In this document: positions 22,709-34,886 of the stretch, piece by piece | Numbering within the stretch: the first letter of the stretch is position 1 | Layout of the letters: every line of letters starts with the position of its first letter | Source of the DNA: Sophora flavescens | Taxonomy: Eukaryota; Streptophyta; Magnoliopsida; Fabales; Fabaceae | Reading direction: 5' to 3' | Length of the DNA stretch: 64,000 bases | NCBI GenBank assembly: GCA_030762895.1 | Contig: CM061068.1 | Location: 153,160,811-153,224,810 of the forward strand | Translations under genes and position numbers: made by a program | Notes under the pieces: generated by a model | What the model was told of the DNA's origin: nothing | Databases searched by the model: none | Seen by the model: the letters and a program-made list of their open reading frames with translations, nothing else

Positions 22709-25636
22709 TGTAACAGCCTGATTTTTAATTATGTTGTTTAACCGGTTAAAACATAATTAATTATATTTTAATCTGATAGTTATAAAGTTATCCTGAATAT
22801 AATAAGATCATATTCATAGTCTTTCTTATGGTAGAAGGTTACGGTGAAAATTTGGGTTGAAAATTCAAACGGAACCCAGTCTGCGTTTTCACTGACAGTA
22901 AGATTTTACTGAGCAGAAACCCTAATTTCAACTCGTGAACGAAACCATTAGGTTTCATATTTTGTTCCAGAGTATTTTCCAAGTTTTGAAAAAATTCGTT
23001 AGGAATGAAATTAATATTATTTTATTCGAGTGTAATCTTTAAGAAAACGCGTAAAACCTAAGTCGGGGGATAAGTCGAGTAAACGACGGAGTCGATTATG
23101 GAGTTGAGGTATTAGGAATAATTAATGTAGCAGAGAGGATAAGGAGTCAAGCATTAAATTCGGGTAATCATGAATTTTCAAGTGAAATGACCAAAATACC
23201 CCTAAGCTTAACCTAACCAATGTTTAGTTAGACTTTAACCATGGTTAAGGAACCAAGGTTAATTCTTGTGGACCAAAATCAGCCACACCCTTCATCAATT
23301 CTTGGCCACATGAATTTAACCATAGTTAGCAAAGTAACCCTAGTTAATTTAATTATTAACCATAGTTAACTATTATATTATTTAATATTCACAAAACCCA
23401 TTTGTTTAAATCCTAAGAACCAAGCAAAGCCCAAAATCTAGCCTATAAATACCCATCCAAACCGTGTCCCCCCCCCCCCCCCCCTCACTTCTTCATCTCT
23501 TCCATTTTTCTTTACAAAATACACAAAAACTCCATTTTCTTCTTCAAGAGCTCCAAGTGCTTTCATAGTGAACTTGCCAAGATCATCATCTTTTCTTCAT
23601 CTTCTTCATACACTTGAGGTAAAAGGATCATCCATGATCATCTCATCTCATCTCAAGATCTTAATCTTCCTATTTCATGACTTTTGTATTCTTAGATCTA
23701 GAACTTCAAATATTTCTAGAAAATTGTAGAAAAAATTATTTAAATGTGAAAACAATTTCTATGATCTAGTTATGGACTGCACTTTCACTATCCAAGAGCA
23801 TGTGATCAAAATCATTTTCTTTCTTATTGTTTCATTGTTGGTCGAAACTCCCTTGAGAAGTGTATTTGGTGTTTTTGCTTCTTTTGTGAAACCTAAGGCT
23901 TGTTTCAAGTTCTCTATTACCTATATAGTCTATATCCAAGAGCTTAAATCCAACCAAGTTCTCTAACCTATTTTTCTAATTTGAGCCGAAAACTTAACAT
24001 AAAAAGGTTGAGAAGTTTTTGTTTGATTTGTAAAATCTATGGCTTGATTTATGCTCACTAATGTCTTAGTAGCCTAAATCCAAAAGTTTGAATCAAAAAG
24101 AATTTCCTAGCCTAAATTTCTATAAGAAGCCGAAACTTAGCTATTTATGTTAAGGGTGAGTTTGTTGATTAATTTGTGGCTGTGTTGTTTGGTTTGAGGT
24201 GAAACTATTAAGTTGTGGTGTGATAACGAGGAACGTCAAATTCAGGATTCCGGTGATAACTCAGGTGGGGGAAAGGATCACTCTGTCATCTGAACTTATA
24301 AGTAGTATATTACATGATAATTGTGTAGGGCGACCTAAACCCTACTAGTAGTCGAGTAATCGACAAGTTCAAAATCGCATTGGAAACCTTTTATGTGAAA
24401 TCAATGGTGATTCGGGGATTTTAGGTTTATCGACATTAGGTTGATTTTAAGTATTTGATGATGTCTGACTTTATGTTTATTTAATTGATTGTGATACGCT
24501 GGTTGAGGTATTCCACTGCATGTGACGTATTATTTTTTATGTTTGAATATTCTGTTGATTAATGTGTTATGTATGATCTGCCTGGTTTAATATTGTGCTT
24601 AGTGGACTTTAAGCAAAGATATATGTTGTTCGGGAGATATTTGTTTGGGTGAGAGAATGAATTGAATGTGTCTTAGAGGTGCCTAGCTTAATTAAATTAT
24701 TTAATGGATTAGGTGTGACCTAGAATGCAAGTTGAGGCTATGATGGGAGCTTGATGCACTAGGTTGTAAAATATGCGAGATAGTAAGATTCATATAGAGG
24801 CTTTGATGCATATACTTTTTCAGTCCATGACACGTTGATCTGATTTACCCTATCAAAAGATAGAAGTGCACAATATCGAGTTATAACCTATCAAAAGATA
24901 AAAGAGCCTAAATCGAATCCTATCTTATCAAAAGATAGAAAAGCACTATACCGGATCCTATCTTATCGAAAGATAGAAGTGCACTATGCCGAGTCTTATC
25001 CTATCAAAAGATAGAAGTGTAATATACTGAGTTCTTTGCATCGGACTACCATGGACTACTGACGAATGTGAAAGGAATAGAGACAGTTATGTTAGCATAA
25101 GGATTTATATTGCATGAGTTAAGGGTGGAGGATAATATCGTAATTAGAGGATGATATCATAATTTGAGGATGATTGCTAATTATGTGTGTTGATTGTCTA
25201 TGACATTTATTGTATGATACACTATGACTCTTTTCCATTTTATGTTGTAGAAATGTTTCTTATCCCATGTGTTCTTTCTGTGTGTTGTATTTTATTTTAT
25301 TATGGGATCGTACAAGAAGGCCCTGTGGCTAAGCTGAATGAGGAGGGGTTGGATGGAACTCCTTAGGAACCGGAGGCCGGAGGACGAGCTGTGATCCATG
25401 GTGATTAGTATCTTGATAGTATGGCCAGTGTGTCTTATGAAAGTTTTTATATTTTTCCGCTAAGTATAACATTTATTTAAGTTTATGCATGTGAGGGATT
25501 CTACTGAGAGGATACCCTCAACAGTGTTTTGTAATATGTGTATAAGACTTATGAGTGTATTTATAAACATAAATATGATTTGTTGTTTTTTATTAACCAA
25601 AGTTATATTCTATTTAAGTTAAGTTTTAAGTTTTCA
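22709..25636 (+). repeat. TRG2 3' LTR, truncated at its 3' end
   Basis: Begins TGTAACAGCC, with TATAAATA at 23444, 17 C at 23468-23484 and a five-unit repeat array at 24847-25024. It stops near GTTTTCAC at about 25636, where the LTR should continue for about another 100 bp. The join to gag of element G includes a near-repeat (AACCAAAGTTATAT in the LTR and AATCAAAGTTATAT after the break). Confidence 0.85.
23444..23484 (+). promoter_or_regulatory. TATA box and poly-C tract (TRG2 3' LTR)
   Basis: TATAAATA at 23444-23451 and 17 C at 23468-23484. Same arrangement as in the 5' LTR. Confidence 0.6.
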
Positions 25637-26544
25637 CTAATCAAAGTTATATGGTGCTCCAGTTTTCCCTGCAGGCTTCTCTGTCTCGGGGTGTTTCTCT
25701 ATTCTTTCAAACTCCTCCAAGTTGATAAACTTTTGGGGCCTCTCCCTTAATTCATCCATGCTTTCCGCCTCCCTTTTTGCTTGGGAGGTTGTGAAGGGTC
25801 TTGGGCATAGTCCGGCGACGAGTAGGTGTAGGGCTACTTTGGGGTCGAGGTTATGCACCTGTAGGATGGCTTGACTAAATCAATGGATATAGTCCTGGAG
25901 CAATTCCACTTTTTGTTGCTTGACCCTGGCCATGGTGTGGGATGAGTGAGACTGTTGCATGCTGGTGGTAAAGCTTATTAAGAATTTTCCCTTCAGCTCC
26001 CTCCATCCATCAAATGACCTTTCGGGCAGCACAGTGAACCACCGCTGAGCTGCCCTTCTGAGGGTTAACGGGAATTATCGACACATGAGATGTTCATGTA
26101 CTCCATGGAACAACATTCTGGCTGAGAATGCATCCACATGGTCCTTCGGGTCCGATGTTCCATCATACATCTCCTGGTTAGTGGGTTTTCTGAGGTCTGT
26201 CGGCACGCGGGTATGCATGATCCTATCGGTGAATGGATGTCCGACTGGCTCCTCTATTGGTCCCCGAGTCCGTCGAGGATTTTGGGTCTGGCTAGGGATT
26301 GCATGGGTCGTCTGATCCGTCTCGGAGGACGAACTTGATATGTGAGGTCATCCTACGAAGATGCACCCGACCTCAATGCTTCGAGAATACGCACTTGATC
26401 CTGGATCGCTTCCTTTTTGTTTACGAAGCTTCCTTAGTAGTTCTTGTTGAGAAAGGGATTGCCTTCCACTCCGCTGTAAGGGAATCCCCAAGTGAGTCCT
26501 GCTTTCAAGACTTTCAAACTGGGCATGAGCTTCAGACCCGATCA
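25637..26544 (-). pseudogene. gag: Element G: Tat/Ogre-type gag fragment
   Basis: Minus-strand gag core of a Tat-lineage gypsy element. Reading leftward: a linker, then YDGTSDPKDHVDAF, a Trp-containing capsid segment (AAQRWFTVLPERSFDGWREL), and the end LHLLVAGLCPRPFTTS followed by ESMDELRER and FINLEEFERI, the 'membership' segment typical of this lineage. In-frame stops occur near 26073 and 25875. Sirevirus E cuts its N-terminal side at 26545; the C-terminal side ends at the broken TRG2 LTR. It is the oldest layer in the window, judging from its stops and its position under all other insertions. Confidence 0.75.
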
Positions 26545-27079
26545 TGTCTCACACCCTAGAAGGGGGTTGAATTGTGTTTATCAAAATTTAAGATAAAGTT
26601 GAAAAGTTTTTGCACACAGAAGCTAGGTTCAGACAAGTGAGAGAACACTACACAGACAGGTGACCTGTCTGATGAAACTTTAACAGAAAAACACACAAGC
26701 AGACAACTTGAAAACAAGTTTGATACCCACACTTTTTAACCCATTTAGTTAGAAAGCAGATGATATAATCAAAACAACTAAAGAGTGTAAGGGAATAGAG
26801 ATTAACACAGCTATTTATCCAGGTTCACTCTTCAACACAAAGAGCTACTTCCAGTCCTTGGTAACACCAAATTTTATCCACTATAACTGATCAGGTTACA
26901 GACTCCAAGTATTGTTTGCACACCTAGCCTCTTCAGGCTCCAAGACAAGTATTCTTTGCAAACCTAGCCTCTTCAAGCTCACTCAGGTTTGTTTGAGAAT
27001 TTTGTTTGTAATAAAAAACAATCAGACAGACAGTTCTTTCACTAACACTCAGAGAGTGGATTAAATGTAAGCTTAGGAA
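26545..27079 (-). repeat. E 3' LTR, outer part (left of element B)
   Basis: Starts TGTCTCACACCC on the + strand (LTR 3' end on the minus strand). It includes the sirevirus AACCCCCTTCTAG block and a duplicated hairpin (AGCCTCTTCAGGCT at 26926 and AGCCTCTTCAAGCT at 26966). It is interrupted at 27079 by element B. Confidence 0.82.
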
Positions 27080-28550
27080 TGAAGTTAACATAGGGAAACA
27101 CAAGAATGGGGGTTGAATTATGTTTCTTAACAGATTTTCGAAAAATCCTTTTCTCAAACACTTTTACAAGCAGATCAAAATAAACAACACACAAACAGGA
27201 AAATATTTTTGAATAGTTAACAAACTCAGATTCAAAACCCCACAGTTAGTATAACCAAAAACTGTAAAAGATAAGGGTTAGAAGAATCACATAAGAGTTT
27301 TATCTTAGTTCATTCTCTTCCAACAAAGACCTACGTTCAGTCCCTTCTACCTAAAGGTTTTATCCACTATTCTTCAAATAGATTACACGTATTCAACGCC
27401 TCATCAGGCTACAAGTATTCTTTCTCTACCAAGCCTCTTCAAGCTCTAACTCGAACATAGAGGTTTAAAACTTTGATCTAAGAACTCACTATGTGTGAGG
27501 ATTTGAAAGTTTAAGATCAACAAGAGTTTATGCACTTATTATATCAGAGCTTGTATATGTTTGTATATAATTGTTCTTGTATATGTGTATATCTTTTTGA
27601 AGTTCTTCAAGTATATATAGCAGAAGTGCTTCTCTGTCTTGATCTTCTTCAACGGTCTTAAAATTGTATCCGTTTAGACTTAGCATTAAATGCTTGGATC
27701 CGTTGAAACTGATAACTTGATATGCTTCACTGATAAGTGCTTTTGATTATCAGAGGAATGCTCAAAGTAATACTGTCACTTCTCTGTTGTACCAAAGGTT
27801 GCTTTCTGACTTTCTTTCTTTGTACTTGATTTGATCTTTACAGCAATGTAGTTGACAGAGTACAAAGGTTTATGGTTTTGATGGTACGAAGTTCTTTTAT
27901 CCAAGAGATAAAGATTTTATGCAATAGAAGCAGCAAGGGTGGAAAGACATATATTCTTTGAATTAAATAAGCAATCATTTGAAATAGATACAAATAAGCT
28001 TAGACAGGTTCATGTTTTAAAACTAGTGGATGCGCAGGTCTTTGAACGTGCAAGATTTACTTATCAGTGAGACGGGCTCGTCTACTGATAGTGCGTCTGC
28101 AGACTTTTCGCCTAGTTTCAAGATATGGACATGCTATACTCAAGAGCTCATCTGCTGACATGGCGTATAGTGAAGCTACTCCGTCTATCAAGTCTTTGGA
28201 CTTGTTATGTTTCAATGTCTCATCTACTTGATTTTTCTTTAGACTTAGTAACTCGTCTTCCTAATTTTAAAACCTCGTATATTCTTATTTTAACGATCTC
28301 GTCTACCCTAAAGCTAAAGACTTAGAATTTTACCAAGAGTTGTAGACTGGTCTAGAGGTTTGAAATAGAATCTGATAGATTCCATACTTTAAATTTAAGT
28401 TTCTATGACTCGTATAAATCAAATAGTCCATGCATACTTATAACAAACAAGTTAGATCTTTGACGAATACTTTGTCATACAAACTTAACCTTTTTGTTAA
28501 CATCAAAACTTAAGAGATTATTTTAATCCAAAATCACTTTGGTTCTAACA
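27080..28550 (-). repeat. B 3' LTR (1471 bp)
   Basis: On the minus strand it begins TGTTAGAACC directly after AAAAGGGGGAGAT and ends AACTTCA. It carries CTCGTCTA motifs (for example near 28077) and hairpin copies at about 27397 and 27431. No gene inside. Confidence 0.9.
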
Positions 28551-28955
28551 ATCTCCCCCTTTTTGATGATGACAAAAACCAATTAAATTTGAGTGAGCAA
28601 AGTCTAAGAGAGCTACAGAGCTCCCCCTAAGACAAAGCATTCAAACTTTAAAGAGTAAAACACATAAGCATTAAGCAGCAGCACATATCAGTTTTAACTT
28701 AGTCAAAATCAAAAACATAGTATCAGAGATAAACACAATATCAGAGCTTATAAGTCCAAACACAGATAGAAATATCAGATCCTATCAAGCACAAGTATGT
28801 AGCAAAATATTATGCATGTGAAAACATATATGTATGACCAAAAACTGACTTTATATAAAAAAAATTAATTTCTATATCCTTTCTCCTCCTTTTTTGTCAT
28901 CAGACAAAAAGGAAACAAGAGTAGACCATCATTATCAGTTTAAAGAAATAAAAGA
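28551..28955 (-). other. B 3' untranslated region with repeated polypurine tracts
   Basis: No gene. On the minus strand, AAAAAGGGGGAGATTG abuts the LTR, preceded by TTAGGGGGAGCTC (about 28620) and an A/G-rich GACAAAAAAGGAGGAG (about 28890). These are the multiple tracts typical of sireviruses. Confidence 0.7.
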
Positions 28956-30275
28956 AGGCTAAGAAGAGGGTGGAGGTGGTGGAGGAGGGTTCTGGTTTTG
29001 TGGAGGTGGATGAGGTTGGCAGGCATATTGTGACTTTGTTGGAAACTTTGAAGAATTCTCATTATTTGGTTGATCATTACATCCGTTGGAGCTAAGGCTT
29101 CAGTAACTTGCTCCTTGACTTGTTCCTTGACCTCAACCTTTACTCTCTCCTCAATAATCCTTCCAATAATCTCTTCAAAGTTCTACGGCAGAGAGGGTCT
29201 TGAACTTTCAGCACTGTCTTGAGCATATGTTTGATTTAGAACGGTGTCTAGTGCTCTGGAAACTTGAGGTTGATCATATGGATGAATGACTGTCAAAGCC
29301 AATGGCTGAGAAAAGTACTTTTCAGAGGTGCTTGGTCTTGGAGCAGACTCAGTAACTTTCTCATTTTCAGCTACTGGTTGAACAGTATTAGCAATTAAAT
29401 TCGGTTCTTCAACTATGATTATTTCTCAGTATGCTCAGAAGGAAGAGATGGTGGTGGTGATGAAACAATAGTGAGTATAGGAGGAGGCAACTCTTTAGCC
29501 CAGTGGACATGGACTTCTTCGTAGACAGGACTTATGATAGGAATTCCAAGAGTGTCCTTGTAAATGAAGAATCTGACATTTGAGAGTCCACATTTTCCTC
29601 TAACTTTAGGAATACTTTTCTTCTCTTGTTCACTTAATCCAGAAGATAAAGCTTCCTTGGCACAAGCCACCATGTGATTTGACCAAATAGAAACTGCAGA
29701 ATCTTCATCTATGTCTTCAACTGGCTGTGACAACCAGAAATCAATCATATTCTGATCAATAGGTTCAACAGTATCAGGATTGATCATGCAGGAATTGTCT
29801 TCTGGTTTCTTTACAGTGCTCCTTTGCTTCTTCAGATCCTTATCTTTGTTCATATCTATCATGGGTAGTCTTGGAGCAATCATGGAAGGTCTGACACTAA
29901 TCTTTGTCTCCTTCTTGGTATGAAACAACCATGTTGGAAGGACAAAGTTTGTAGCTCTAACATATCTTGGCAGTGCAAATTCATTTTGCAGAAAAGCATA
30001 TAAGAGATGATCTATAATATGAACAGCTTTGCCATATACACTTGGATGCCTAAAAGTCACCCAAGATGTTTCTCTGTCCAAAATGAATTGAGGTCTTCCT
30101 TCTATTCTTGACCTTTTGTTGATAATTGTTGGAGCTTTGGCTTTGCAAGGGCCAGTAGACCAAACAGGTATGATATGCCTGTTGACACCATCAGTGAAAG
30201 GTTTGAAATAAGGGGATTTGATGAGGTTTGGGTAGATTTTTCTAGGTGGGAATTTTTGTAGTGGAAGGTGAGTAC
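28956..30275 (-). pseudogene. Sirevirus env-like ORF of B, C-terminal part
   Basis: Reading leftward from element C, the frame stays open for about 285 codons to 29419. It includes PPRKIYPNLIKSPYF, a conserved block (ILDRETSWVTFRHPSVYG, ALPRYVRATNFVLP), and a Pro-rich tail. After a shift, coding continues to about 28956 with a Glu/Lys/Val heptad-rich stretch (EERVKVEVKEQVKEQV) that probably forms a coiled coil. The apparent start upstream of 30275 lies inside element C and is not real. The N-terminal part is at 45557-47270. The function of this protein family is unknown; no signal peptide or transmembrane helix is visible. Confidence 0.65.
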
Positions 30276-31701
30276 TGTTGACGAATCTAGGCAAGTATAC
30301 CTAGTCGTGCAAGTAATACGGTGGTGAGACTGTTTATCGTTCCCACAAGGACTGTGACAAGTACTAACACGTACCGAATCAATTACTATCTAAGTGGATA
30401 TTTGGATTGAAGGAAGCTCGATAATAAATACCAAGCCCAAATAAGATCTAAACCTAAAATAATAAAATAAAGAGAAAAGTTCTTTGGGAATTTCTGTCGA
30501 ACACTTGGAAGGTACTAAAAAGGATTCTTCAAATATAAGAACAACGCTGGGATTAGGTTCACTAAACTTCATCCCCATGCAATGACATGACTACTAAACA
30601 GTTTCTACTTCAAGTATGACAATCAATCCACTAAATTAATTGAGCCCCGATTCCTCGGATGACAAGAGCCTAAAACCACTAATAGACCCTAATTCCTTAG
30701 GTGGCCTAGATTAATGAAATTGTATTAAGATTATGGATTACGCGATTGCTAATAAACATAGTTCCATTCCTAGATACAAGGTTTACTAGGTGATTAATTT
30801 CAATTCCGGTTCTAATACGAATTTTCCAATTGCATATCAAAACACTAACCAAGTCATGGGGGTGCTAGCCACAACAAGCATTAAGCATAGAAATCAATCA
30901 CTCAATAAAAAAGCAAAAACTGTATTACAAGATCAAGTCGGATACATGAGAATTCAGAGATAGCTACACCTAACCCCAACAATGGAGGTTTAGCTACTCA
31001 TGATCATAGCCATTACAAAAGAAATAGAGGTGAGAAGGAAGAGAAACTCCATGGAATCCTTGTGCCACTGCCTTTGGTTCAGAGAGAGTATTTTTGGGTT
31101 CAAAAACTGTCGTTCTTCTGTTCTGCTCCTGCTCCTTTATAGATTAGGATTCGCGTCATGGCCGTGATGTCCATCACGGCCTAGCCGTGACGCTTTCTGC
31201 TTTGGCACGCTTTCAAATATTGGAGCATCACGGTCGTGATGCTCATCACGGGCAGGCCGTGATAGCTTCTGCCTTCACCAAATGATCTGTCACGGCCGTG
31301 ATGGCCGTCACGGCTTGGCTGTGACAGATTATGCCAAGAGGGGGTCTGGCTCCATTAACATGTCACAGCCGTGATGGGTATCATGGCTAGGCCGTGACAG
31401 CTTCTGACTTTTGCCTTCTTTCCTCTCAATTATTGCTCGATCACGGCCGTGAGGGTCATCACGGCCAGGCCGTGATGGGCTTTGCCTGGGTCATTTTCTT
31501 CACTTTTTAAGCTCTGTCTTCATCCAAGCTCCATCATGGTTATTCTTGAGCATTTTTCCTTGAATTCCTGCAAAACAACACCAAGAAACCGCCTCACCCG
31601 ATCCAAGGTAAAAACTAATAAATCAAATCAAATATACCTAAACTATATGAAGAATGCATGCAAAAAATGTACATGGATTATGATGCGAAATCACACTATC
31701 A
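30276..31701 (-). repeat. C 3' LTR (1426 bp)
   Basis: On the + strand from TGTTGACGAATC to CACACTATCA. It has a palindrome array at 31156-31478 and a minus-strand TATAAAGG at 31134-31141. It closely matches 44131-45551; the differences I compared lie largely in the palindrome array. Confidence 0.9.
31156..31478 (-). repeat. TCACGGCCGTGA palindrome array (C 3' LTR)
   Basis: Five doublets, each a perfect palindrome (TCACGGCCGTGA or a variant) followed about 10 bp later by an interrupted one (TCACGGCCTAGCCGTGA type). Doublets are about 55-80 bp apart. Transcription is leftward, so the array lies directly upstream of the TATA box. Confidence 0.85.
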
Positions 31702-33178
31702 AATCACCCCAAACTTATTCAATTGCTTGTCCTCAAGCAATCACTAAGGCCAGAAGATATAGACAATCAGACCCCGGATAGTGAACCAAGAACCCGAATA
31801 AATAGTCCAAGTAACAGGCATCTCAAATAATTCAGCAAGAGACAATCAGTTTCAAGTCCAATTAGAGACTTAGGTTTCTTAGACTCATATTCTCACCGAT
31901 TAGGGCACTCTTTCTCACATAAAAATCACCCCAAGCTTGTTCATTTGCTTGGCTCTCTTTCTCACCTCACTTAAGTGTTAGGGATATAAGACAATTCGCT
32001 CCATTTTACTCAAGGAATGAATTCTACCATAGGCTTGACTATCAACCAAATCTCTACTTTATTAATGAAAACAATTAAGAATCAAGTGGTCTTTTGCTTT
32101 GGTTGTAACGGGGCCATGGGATTTATCGTTAGGTGGGGCAATCAAGAAAAGGACATTTCAACAGGCTACACAAAACATTAAGCATTGCAAATCATGACAC
32201 CTTCTAAACTATCCTTTTGGGTTTCGATTCACTTTCGCCACCTTTCTTTCTTTCTTTTCATTTTATTTCTCATTTCTTTTTGTCATCCCCTTCTCCATAG
32301 ATTTTTTTCTTTTTTCTTTTATTTTTTCTTTTATTTGGAGAAGGGGAGATTTTCCAACTCAAGAGAAACATTTTTCTGATTCTTTCATCCCAAACTTTTT
32401 TCAACTACCCTTTTACCCTTTTTGTAAAACTTTAGAAGGTATCCTATCAAGCATCATTAATCCACATATTTCAGGGTACCAAGAAAAGCATTTTTTTTCT
32501 TTCAGGCTCAAAATTGGGCAATTAAGGGGTAACATTTAGTCATTCAAAGCTCGGAAGGCCAGAAAAATACCTAGTGCCTCAATCATTTTCAAAAATGTTT
32601 TCAAAAAAAATTTTAAGCTTCAAAACGGTTTCAAGTCAAGTTATAGAGAAATACAATCCAAGAGGAATAACACTCTAACACAAAGAATGGGGTAGATTTA
32701 GTGAGTACCCCTTTTTGGCTCAAAATCTCACATTTTAGTAGTTCAAAAATCATTGAGAAACACAAGTCTACAGAACCACATGCTAATTATCAACTACCAC
32801 AGATCATCTCTAGCATTTTTATTTGTAGCCATATCACAAGAATGAAAAAATTGGGTTCAACAATTCACTATCACAATTTATTTGGCACTCAGTTCTCACA
32901 ATTGGATGCAAAATTTAGGCAAGGGGCAATCTAATCATGTGAACATGCAGGGCTATCATGCAAAACTATTGTGAACATGCAGGGCTATCATGCAAAACTA
33001 TATGAATGCAACATGAACAATGCAGAAATACCCCTATCCCAAGCTTAAGAACTTACAATGTCCCCAATGTAAATAATCAAGTTGGAGAGAGGAAAGAAAA
33101 ATTAGAACGACTTACCGAGGCGGCAGCGGGTGCTGGTTCACATGCTAGTCAGGAGGAATTGCATTAAAATTGGGCCAC
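31702..33178 (-). other. C 3' untranslated region, part next to the 3' LTR
   Basis: No gene. On the minus strand the polypurine tract AAGTTTGGGGTGATT abuts the LTR. The + strand shows a T-rich tract near 32235-32340 and a perfect tandem duplication of about 31 bp at 32939-33001 (unit GTGAACATGCAGGGCTATCA plus 11 bases). It ends at the GCCAC target site of element D. Confidence 0.7.
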
Positions 33179-33445
33179 TGATAAGCCTCTGGCTTATCTA
33201 GTTTTAAGACTAGATAAACTAGGGTTTATGTGCCAATTTATTCGAGTTTACTCTCGTTTTCGCCCAAATTTGCCTTGTTTTGTTCCTAAGTTGGACCTTG
33301 ACTCGTTTTGCGTCTTTTGTGTAGTTTTTAGGTTATTTTGGAGAGAATTACGCTTGTGGTTGCTTGTGTTGTTTTCAGGTCCATAAGTGAGGCTCTAAGA
33401 ATTAAGGAAAGTCAACAAATAGTGGAGATTGCCATTCTGGGGATT

Positions 33446-33893
33446 CTCGCCCCGCGAGAGGAGGCTCGCCCCGCGATAATTTGAAGATCTGGGAAGACAG
33501 AGACCATCACGGCCTAGCCGTGATTGACATCACGGGCCGTGACAGGAAGATTCGCGTCGCGAGACGTCCTTCGCGTCGCGAGTGTGTGAACTCCAGAAAA
33601 GTACCAGAATCAGAGACCATCACGGCCTAGCCGTGATGTATATCACGGCCGTGACCTAAAAGCCATACAAGTCAGAGACCATCACGGCCTAGCCGTGATG
33701 TATATCACGGCCGTGACCTAAAATCCACACAAGGCAGAGAACATCACGGCCAGGCCGTGATTGACATCACGGGCCGTGACAAGAAGACTCGCGTCGCGAG
33801 ACATCCTTCGCGTCGCGAATGTTCAAATCCCGAAGTGCGCCGAAGCGAAGCGTCACGTCACGGCCTGGCCGTGATGACCGTCACGGCCGTGAC
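33446..33893 (+). repeat. GC-rich palindrome cluster (D 5' LTR)
   Basis: Alternating palindromes: TCACGGCCTAGCCGTGA and TCACGGCCGTGA doublets (five groups) interspersed with TCGCGTCGCGA pairs and, at the left, CTCGCCCCGCGA twice. The last TCACGGCCGTGA is at 33881-33892, 13 bp before TATAAATA. Confidence 0.88.
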
Positions 33894-33905
33894 GCGTGGC
33901 CTCCT

Positions 33906-33913
33906 TATAAATA
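33906..33913 (+). promoter_or_regulatory. TATA box (D 5' LTR)
   Basis: TATAAATA directly after the palindrome cluster; the copy in the 3' LTR is at 39978-39985. Confidence 0.7.
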
Positions 33914-34751
33914 GAGCATATCAGAACAGAAAAGAGAACCTTTTGGATCAGAATTTTCAGAGACCTTTTGTAACCCTTATTCTGGGATTTCTTCTTCTCT
34001 TCTTTTCTCTTAATTCATAGGCTTAGGATGAATTCCGATTGTACGTGCGTTGTTGTTACGGACATGAGGAACTAATCCTCTTGTCTAGGGGATCGATGAA
34101 GCCACCCATGGCGGCATAGTGTTCATGTAATGTAATTCTCTCTCCTTTAATTCAATTATGATTTTCCAATTCTGTTTTCATTGTGTCGATTATATGCTAG
34201 CGTGATCGACTAGTTAAGCGTGTTGAGGCCTAGCGGCGATTCGCGTTTTAGAACTTGAATTGGGAACATCGGTCGAGTATTGCACGAGAGTGAGTAGGAG
34301 ATCGATGCAACCTATAGGGAACAAGAATTAATAGAATTCGAGATTAGGGTTAAGAGACCTAGCAAGTAATTAACTCAAATCATCGAATACGTCCTAATGA
34401 GCACGGAAGTGGATTTAGGAGAATTTAGGGGTCCCGGTTGACATTAAAATTGAACTTAGGGAGGAGAATATCATCACTTGGGTGCTTTGCATGATTGGGT
34501 AGGTGGATTCGAAACCTTAGATGCTTTTATTTCTGAATTTAATCACCGTAGTGTTATTTGAATCGATTCTTGAATTCGCAATCTCAATCTCTTTCTCTCA
34601 ACCACCTTCTATTGCTTAACCAACGTATCGGATTTCTTGACAATTTAGTCGAATTGGTAACCCAATCCTTGTGTTCGACCTCGGTAGAATCTTACCGTGT
34701 TTTTATTACTTGCGACGACCCGGTACACTTGCCGGAGCCACAACAAGTTTT

Positions 34752-34769
34752 TGGCGCCGTTGCCGGGGA
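34752..34769 (+). other. Primer-binding site, Athila type (element D)
   Basis: TGGCGCCGTTGCCGGGGA, six bases after the LTR end. Identical to the sites in A and C. Confidence 0.88.
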
Positions 34770-34886
34770 TTGGCACAACCAATTTTCCTAATTTTTAGGA
34801 AATTCGGCTGTTTGGTTAAGCTGATTTTTTAGTTTTATTTCCTTTTATTTAATTGCCATTATTTTTCTCTGTTTCTTTGATTCCAC

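Larger units (their letters stand above)
17825..25636 (+). mobile_element. Element TRG2: second gag-only element, 3' LTR truncated
   Basis: 5' LTR 17825-20820, primer-binding site, gag, remnant 3' region, and a 3' LTR (22709-25636) lacking its last 100 bp or so. It has the same layout as TRG1 and the same loss of pol just after LIEGMCNIV, so the deletion predates both insertions. It lies inside element G. The left flank is CCAGA; the right flank was lost with the LTR end, so no target-site duplication can be shown. Confidence 0.85.
33179..34745 (+). repeat. D 5' LTR (1567 bp)
   Basis: From TGATAAGCCTCTGG to GGAGCCACAACA. It holds a GC-rich palindrome cluster (33446-33893) followed by TATAAATA at 33906. 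A 77-codon frame at 34558 recurs at 40630 simply because the LTR is duplicated. Confidence 0.92.

Noticed and set aside
26085..26559. Overlapping + strand frames
   Set aside because: Antisense to the Tat-type gag of element G, which explains the sequence better.
32185..32379. Phe-rich open frame
   Set aside because: Translation of a T-rich tract in C's 3' untranslated region; it has no counterpart in D.
33446..33893. Regular palindromic repeats that superficially resemble a CRISPR array
   Set aside because: Units are short, spacing is uneven, spacers are repeated rather than unique, and the context is a plant LTR.
34558..34791. Open frame of 77 codons repeated at 40630
   Set aside because: It is identical in both copies because it lies in the duplicated D LTR; it lacks domain features and crosses into the primer-binding site.
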